A DNA stretch of 24,379 nucleotides, from the NCBI GenBank assembly GCA_023431345.1, contig JAEYWK010000125.1, positions 1 through 24,379 of the forward strand. Direction: 5' to 3'. The DNA is from Pseudomonadota bacterium (lineage in GTDB: Bacteria; Myxococcota_A; Polyangia; Polyangiales; Polyangiaceae). The translations under genes and the position numbers were made by a program. The notes beneath the pieces are model-generated. The model was not told the origin of the DNA. It saw only the letters and a list, made by a program, of their open reading frames with translations, and made no database searches. How positions within the stretch are numbered: position 1 is the stretch's first letter; each line of letters opens with the position of its first letter. Below, one piece after another: positions 19,846-24,379 of the stretch.

Positions 19846-22527
19846 TTAGGGCAAGAAGCGCTCGCCCGCGCTGGTGAGGGTCGCCGTGGTACCGGCGCGT
19901 CCACCCCAGACGATCAGCTCCGTGCCCGTCCAGACCGCCACGCCCCACCAGTGCGAGGCGCCGGAGGGCCAGCTCGCGACGCTCGTCCAGGCGTTCGTCG
20001 TCGAGTTGTAGATGCCGCCGTTCGTGAAGAACGCGGTGGCGGTGCCGCCGCGCCCGCCGACGACGAGCGTCGAGCCCGTCTTGAGGCGGAAGCTCCAGCC
20101 GGTCATGCGGTTGGCGACGTAGCGCGCGGTTGGTTGACCCATCTTGCCCATCGCCGTCGACTTGTTGGAGACGGGCTCGAACAACCTGCCGTCGCTCAGC
20201 AGCCCTGCCGCTGCTCCGCCCCAGGTGAGCAGGTACGTGCCGTCCCAGGCGCCGAACGCGCCGTAGCGTCCGCTCGGGCCGTCGACCTTCTTCTCCCACT
20301 TGTCGGTCGCGGGCGTGTACGTGAAGGTGTCTTTCTCGAAGGAGCCCGTGCGTCCGCCGATGACGATGAGCTGTGTTCCGCTCCAGCCGACGGCCGGATC
20401 CAGGCGCGCGCTGGGCCTTCCCATGCCGCTCGTCGTGGTCCACTTGTCGTTGACCGGATCGTAAAGGCTGGCGGAATTGGACGCGAATCCGCTCCTGTCG
20501 ACGCCTCCGTAGAACAAGACGCGCGAGCCGGTCCAAAAGGCGTAGCCGCCTCGCCTTCCCGCGGGCGCGCCGACGGTCGTGATCGCGGTCCAAGTATTGG
20601 TGGCCGGGTCGAAGCGGCTGCCGCTCGTGTAGTCGGCGGTGCCGGCGGCATTTCCACCGCCCCACACCACGACCACGCTGCCGGTCCAAACCGCGGTCGC
20701 CATCACCCGCGCCGAAGGCGGCGACCCGGCGGTGGGCAAGATGGTCCAGGTGTCCGCGTCGGCATCGTAGATCGCGCCGTCACTCAGGTCTTGCCCTGAG
20801 GCGTTGTTGCCGCCCCAGACGAAGACCTTGGAGCCCATGGCGCTGTAGGCTGCCTTCTCGCGGGCGGCGAAACCGACCGGCGGGCTCGCGATGCCGACCC
20901 ACTTCGGGGTGCAGGCGGAGCCAGCGCAGCTGCGGCCAGGGCCGCACGTGATGCCGCAACCGCCGCAGTTCTTGGGGTCGTTGGTCGGGTCGACGCACTT
21001 GGAGTCACAGGCGATCTGCGGCGCGGTGCAGGTCAGCGTGATGCACTGGTTGTTGTTGCATACCTTGCCGCCCGTGCAGTCCTTGTCGCTGCAACAGGCG
21101 AAGCAGCCGGTGCCAGCGCAGCACAACCCGCCGGTCGCGCAGGTGCCGCCGAACGTGCACTTCCCATTCGAGCAGGTGTCGGCGGTGCACGAGTTACCGT
21201 CCGAGCACTGGCTGGCGTTGCAACATTGCTCGCAGCTGGCGCCGCAGTCGTTGGGAGTCGTCGGCGCACACTCGCAGCTGCCGGCGTTGCAGAGCGCGCC
21301 GCTCTTGCAGGTGTTGCCGCAAGTACCGCAGTGCGTCGCGTCGACTTGAGTGTTAATCTCGCAGTCGTTCGGGTTGCTGTCGCAGCTCGCGTAGCCGCTG
21401 ATGCAGGTCGGCTGGCCTGCGACGCAGATCTGGTTGGCGCCGACCGCCTTGCCGCATTGGCCGCAGTTGCCGGGGTCGGTCTGCGTATCGACGCATGACG
21501 CACCGCACGCCGTGAGCCCGCCGCCGCAGCCTACGCTGCACTCGATGCCATTGCAGGCCGGCAGGGCCGCCGAGCACGTCACGCCGCAATTACCGCAGTG
21601 GCTCGGATCGGTCACCGCCGTCTCGCAACCCGCAACCAGCGGGTCGCAGTCGAGGTAGCCCGGCTGACAACTGCAGGCGCCTTCCGCGACGCACACGCCG
21701 TGCGGTCCGCAGTCGAGGTCGCACGAGCCGCAGCTGTCGTTGGCGGTCACGGACGCTTCACAGCCGTCAGCGGGCAGCCCGTTGCAGTCGAGGAACCCGA
21801 TCTGGCACTCGCAGTTGCCGCCGCTGCAGGCCTCGTTGGCGTCGCAAGCCTGACCGCAGCCGCCGCAGGCGGCGGCATCGGTGGTGATGTCACGCTCGCA
21901 GCCGTTTTCCTTGATACCGTCGCAGTCGGCGGTTCCGGCGGGGCACACGCAGTAGCCCTGCGCGCACTCGAGCTGAAAGCCGCACACGATGCCGCAGTTG
22001 CCGCAGTTGCTCGGATCGATCGCGGGGTTGACCTCGCAGCCGTCCACGATGTTGCGATTGCAATCGACGAAGCCTTGGAGGCACGTGTTGGTGCACGAGG
22101 CATCGACGCAGGTCGTGCCCGGGCAGCCGCGACCGCAGCTGCGGCAGTTGTTCTCGTCGACCCTGGTATTCACGCAGACGTCGTCGCAGCACTCTTCGTC
22201 GGGGCCGTCGCAGGCGCCGCAGCCGAGAAGGGGGGGCATGCCGCCGTCACCTGCCGTGCCGCCCTGCTCGGGGGGCATGCCGCCCGCCGCCGAGCCGCCC
22301 TTGCCGCCTGCCGAAGCGCCGCCGCCTCCGTGATCGGGGGCGCCCGCATCTCCCGTGTCCGCATCTCCGGCCTGGGCTTGGGGCTTTCCGCCCGCCGCGT
22401 TGCCCCCGGCGTCGCTACCAGCGCCAGCCGGCTCGGTGATGAAGTTGTCGTTCAGGACCAGCGGGCAGCCGGTGAGCCCGAACGCGCTCGCCAGCAGCAG
22501 ACCTCGCAGCCATTTCCAGCTCGTCAT
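19846..22527 (-). CDS. Cell-surface lipoprotein: Cys-rich repeats plus kelch beta-propeller
   Basis: This 893-aa lipoprotein has a signal peptide with lipobox LTGC (C21), a Gly/Ala/Pro/Asp-rich stalk (about 30-100), a Cys-rich region (about 100-540) and a kelch propeller (about 543-893). The Cys-rich part has eight copies of a motif like DPSNCGNCGIVC, separated by CxxG-type segments. Such repeats are typical of large myxobacterial surface proteins and are sometimes mislabelled tryptophan synthase alpha chain. The propeller has seven kelch motifs such as VFVWGG, VVVWGG, VLFYGG and LIVIGG, each with a W about 20-25 residues later in most blades. The last blade lacks its outer strand, and the strand KWVGIASPP at the N-terminus can close the ring. 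The ATG overlaps the preceding stop as TAATG. Surface binding is the probable role. Confidence 0.85.
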   Translation of the reverse strand: MTSWKWLRGLLLASAFGLTGCPLVLNDNFITEPAGAGSDAGGNAAGGKPQAQAGDADTGDAGAPDHGGGGASAGGKGGSAAGGMPPEQGGTAGDGGMPPLLGCGACDGPDEECCDDVCVNTRVDENNCRSCGRGCPGTTCVDASCTNTCLQGFVDCNRNIVDGCEVNPAIDPSNCGNCGIVCGFQLECAQGYCVCPAGTADCDGIKENGCERDITTDAAACGGCGQACDANEACSGGNCECQIGFLDCNGLPADGCEASVTANDSCGSCDLDCGPHGVCVAEGACSCQPGYLDCDPLVAGCETAVTDPSHCGNCGVTCSAALPACNGIECSVGCGGGLTACGASCVDTQTDPGNCGQCGKAVGANQICVAGQPTCISGYASCDSNPNDCEINTQVDATHCGTCGNTCKSGALCNAGSCECAPTTPNDCGASCEQCCNASQCSDGNSCTADTCSNGKCTFGGTCATGGLCCAGTGCFACCSDKDCTGGKVCNNNQCITLTCTAPQIACDSKCVDPTNDPKNCGGCGITCGPGRSCAGSACTPKWVGIASPPVGFAAREKAAYSAMGSKVFVWGGNNASGQDLSDGAIYDADADTWTILPTAGSPPSARVMATAVWTGSVVVVWGGGNAAGTADYTSGSRFDPATNTWTAITTVGAPAGRRGGYAFWTGSRVLFYGGVDRSGFASNSASLYDPVNDKWTTTSGMGRPSARLDPAVGWSGTQLIVIGGRTGSFEKDTFTYTPATDKWEKKVDGPSGRYGAFGAWDGTYLLTWGGAAAGLLSDGRLFEPVSNKSTAMGKMGQPTARYVANRMTGWSFRLKTGSTLVVGGRGGTATAFFTNGGIYNSTTNAWTSVASWPSGASHWWGVAVWTGTELIVWGGRAGTTATLTSAGERFLP

Positions 22528-23552
22528 TAGAACGCTCCCACGACACCGGCTCGATCGCCGGTCAAGAACACGCCGAGCCGCGCTTGTCGAGGGTTGCGGG
22601 CGGGCGCCGTGACGAACAGGGTGACGCCGGCCGCGATGCCGACGCCGCCGACGATGTAGCCGACGGTCGACACGGTCTTGAGCGAGCGAAACGATTGGAG
22701 CGCCTCATCGCCCGCGCTGCCCGCGATGCAGCGATGCTGCGGACACTCGTCTTCGGCCTTGGCATAGCGTGAGGACGCGATGACGCCGGTGACGATGCCT
22801 AGCCCGAGGCCGGCGACGCCAACGCCGCCCGCGACGAACGCGGCTTTCCTCTGCCACGGCCAACCTCGCGCGACATCTGGTGGCGCCTCGGCCCTCGGCC
22901 TTCGCGAGGATGCGTCGCTCGCCGCCGGCGGGGGCGGCGCGGGCGCGGGGGCGACTTCGAGCTCGATGCTCTGCCGCTCCTTTTCGAGGACGGTGACCGA
23001 ACGCTCCGTGATGCGGCCCGCGCCAGCGCGCGCCGTGACGGTGTGCTTGCCGGGGTTGATCGGCATTTCCACGCCGACGAGCGCGCTCTTCACGAGCTCA
23101 CCATCGAGCCTGACCTCGAGCGCAGGATCGGTTGCTCCCGCTCCCGTCACGGCGATGATGAGGCGAGGAATACGCGGCTGCAGCGCAGCTAATTCCGGCT
23201 CCGCCTCGCGCACCGCCTTGCGAAACTGCTCCGAGCTTTCGCCGGCGAGCTGGGTGCGCACGGTGCGGGTGTACGCCTCCTCCGCCTCGACGAGGCGGCC
23301 GAGCTGTACCAGCGCGCGCGCCTCGTACAGCGAGATCGTCGGCGCTTGCACCAGCTGGTACGCGCGGTGGAAGAGGTCTTGAGCTTTCTCGTAGTCGCCG
23401 CGGTCGAACTGGTCTTTGGCTTGGCTCGCCAAGCTACGCGCAGCGTTGCGCTCCGAGTCATCGACTTCTTGTGCCGAGGCAACACTTGAAAGAACGAGCG
23501 AGAGCCCGAGCGCTGCGGCGAGCACCCGACCAAAGAAAAGCGAGCCGGTCAC
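22527..23552 (-). CDS. Exported TPR/PEGA-like protein with C-terminal membrane segments
   Basis: This 341-aa protein has a cleavable signal peptide (site after SVASA, about residue 27). Next comes a helical TPR-like region (about 30-125) with AKDQFDRGDYEKAQDLFHRA and LVQLGRLVEAEEAYTR. A PEGA-like beta domain follows (about 130-200), with LEVRLDGELVKSALVGVEMP and GKHTVTARA. A Pro/Ala linker precedes two hydrophobic segments (about 235-260 and 300-320) flanking an extramembrane loop with two cysteines (ECPQHRC). This domain order is a recurring myxobacterial envelope type of unknown job. GTG 23552 is the only start before the signal peptide. Its stop overlaps the kelch lipoprotein start, so the two are an operon. 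Confidence 0.8.
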   Translation of the reverse strand: MTGSLFFGRVLAAALGLSLVLSSVASAQEVDDSERNAARSLASQAKDQFDRGDYEKAQDLFHRAYQLVQAPTISLYEARALVQLGRLVEAEEAYTRTVRTQLAGESSEQFRKAVREAEPELAALQPRIPRLIIAVTGAGATDPALEVRLDGELVKSALVGVEMPINPGKHTVTARAGAGRITERSVTVLEKERQSIELEVAPAPAPPPPAASDASSRRPRAEAPPDVARGWPWQRKAAFVAGGVGVAGLGLGIVTGVIASSRYAKAEDECPQHRCIAGSAGDEALQSFRSLKTVSTVGYIVGGVGIAAGVTLFVTAPARNPRQARLGVFLTGDRAGVVGAF

Positions 23553-23578
23553 AGCTCAGCATACGGCCACAGCTCGAC

Positions 23579-23608
23579 ATACTTCATGCCGCGAATAGAC
23601 CGCGTCAA
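23579..23608 (-). promoter_or_regulatory. Candidate promoter of the TPR/PEGA-kelch operon
   Basis: On the minus strand TTGACG (23608-23603) is followed after 18 bp by AAGTAT (23584-23579). The start site would lie near 23572, giving a leader of about 20 nt to GTG 23552. The -35 is good and the -10 is weak. It lies in the 129-bp gap after the beta-barrel gene. Confidence 0.35.
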
Positions 23609-23681
23609 TTTGCCTCAAGCCCCGCGTCGTACCTTTTCTCACATCGTGCACACGAGCGCGCACGTTCACCTACGCACTCGG

Positions 23682-24379
23682 CTAGAGGATCCAGCCAATG
23701 CGCAAGTTCAGGGTCGGTAGCGTCGTGCGGCCGATTTTCTCGAGGGTGTCGCGCACCGAACGGTCGCTCGGCGTCAGGTAGCGGTCTCTGATTTGCTGTT
23801 GGAGCTCGGGCGGCAGGCTGCTGAGCCCGCTCAAGCCGCTACCGTATTCGACCTGGCTCGGCGCGATCGGAATCTGAGCGCCGGCGTCGACACCGATGCT
23901 GAAGCCGATGCTGGTGGTGTAAAAATAGCCGAGCAGCGCCGTGAGCATCAGCGTGCGAACGCTCCCCTTGCTGTCGTAGCGCCCGCTGTAGCCGCCGTAC
24001 GTGAATGACTGGGTGAGCGTGCCATCGACGGTGGCGTAGCCGGCGCCTGCGCCGAGGAAGAAGCCGCCCCCGAACGGGTAGATCCGGCCGTAGATGTCGT
24101 AGTGCTGGTACGACAGCGTCGCGTCGCCGTAGTAGCTGAGCTGAACCTTCGGGATCAGACCCACGTTGACGCCAGCGCCCAGGTAGCGCGTGACCTTCAG
24201 TGTGCCGCCGAAGCTGATGATGCTCGGCACACCCGCACCGATGACGGGGCCGATCTTGAAGTGATCGACCTTGTCCTCATCGCGCTCGTCGTCGTGACGT
24301 CGAACCTCGGCGGGAGGCACCGCCGTGAACAGACCCTCCGATGGGCGCAGCGCGCGCTGCTCGGCGGGCGGCGCAGCGG
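23682..24379 (-). CDS. Outer-membrane beta-barrel-like protein, N-terminus outside window
   Basis: This is the C-terminal part (at least 232 residues) of a protein whose frame is open to the window edge, so the true start and any signal peptide are not seen. After a Pro/Ala/Arg- and Asp-rich segment, about 160 residues alternate polar and hydrophobic positions with many Gly, Tyr and Thr. Examples are YLGAGVNVGLIPKVQLSYYG, FFLGAGAGYATVDGTL and TTSIGFSIGVDAGAQIPI, as in transmembrane beta-strands. A helical insert, PPELQQQIRDRYLTP, precedes the last strand LNLRIGWIL. The protein ends in L, not the F or Y usual for BAM substrates. It lies upstream of the TPR/PEGA gene in the same direction, and a separate promoter may lie between them. 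Confidence 0.7.
   Translation of the reverse strand, partial: AAPPAEQRALRPSEGLFTAVPPAEVRRHDDERDEDKVDHFKIGPVIGAGVPSIISFGGTLKVTRYLGAGVNVGLIPKVQLSYYGDATLSYQHYDIYGRIYPFGGGFFLGAGAGYATVDGTLTQSFTYGGYSGRYDSKGSVRTLMLTALLGYFYTTSIGFSIGVDAGAQIPIAPSQVEYGSGLSGLSSLPPELQQQIRDRYLTPSDRSVRDTLEKIGRTTLPTLNLRIGWIL

Noticed and set aside
20900..22230. Regularly spaced similar sequences resembling a repeat array
   Set aside because: They encode the cysteine-rich protein repeats, vary at codon level and have no constant-length spacers, so this is not CRISPR.
19846..22527. Tryptophan synthase alpha chain, a label sometimes given to such Cys-rich myxobacterial proteins
   Set aside because: There is no TIM-barrel sequence. 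The protein is a lipoprotein with Cys repeats and kelch motifs.
21598..22530. 310-aa plus-strand Ala/Val-rich open frame
   Set aside because: It is the reverse reading of the Cys-rich repeat region. The periodic composition comes from the repeats on the other strand.

Overview
The window is GC-rich DNA whose gene families point to a delta-type, myxobacterium-like host (Myxococcota, probably Polyangiales/Sorangiineae). The main pointers are a lipoprotein with eight Cys-rich repeats fused to a kelch propeller, a TPR/PEGA-like periplasmic protein, an ECF42-type sigma factor paired with a YciI protein, Uma2-family nucleases, and an esterase lipoprotein with an N-terminal jelly-roll-like domain. 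The taxonomic call is inference from these families. No rRNA gene, CRISPR array or phage module was seen, and I recognised no tRNA gene by eye.

1-3.8 kb is a graveyard of mobile elements. A minus-strand IS21-type pair (istA, then istB broken near its C-terminus) lies back to back with a second, plus-strand IS21-type istA that is cut at about residue 330. A short minus-strand coding relic follows. 3.8-6.6 kb is a defence/toxin island: an AbiEi/AbiEii (type IV) toxin-antitoxin pair, then in convergent orientation a 79-aa protein with a truncated MNT-like nucleotidyltransferase, then a Uma2 nuclease gene killed by a single-base insertion. An intact paralogue of that Uma2 gene lies 5.5 kb away at 11.4-12.0 kb.

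6.7-11.4 kb holds an Asp-box fragment running in frame into a GPH-type sugar symporter, a convergent AraC/GyrI-like regulator, and a large secreted lipoprotein esterase. 12.3-17.1 kb looks like a redox/stress neighbourhood: a two-CBS-domain protein followed by a protein with three SRPBCC-like domains (the last two tandem duplicates), and on the opposite strand a Zn-dependent alcohol dehydrogenase, a hemerythrin and a flavodoxin-like protein. 17.3-19.8 kb holds a one-TM hypothetical gene, divergent from a VOC protein, YciI (DGPF) protein and ECF42 sigma cluster. 19.8-24.4 kb is a minus-strand cell-envelope block: a beta-barrel-like protein (cut by the window edge), a TPR/PEGA-like exported protein, and the Cys-rich/kelch lipoprotein, the last two coupled by a TAATG overlap.

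The most distinctive signal is regulatory. Four accessory genes (abiEi, the 79-aa gene and both Uma2 copies) each have a -10 hexamer exactly 7 nt before the ATG and no Shine-Dalgarno sequence, so they are predicted to give leaderless mRNAs. Three of the four also carry an extended TGn -10.
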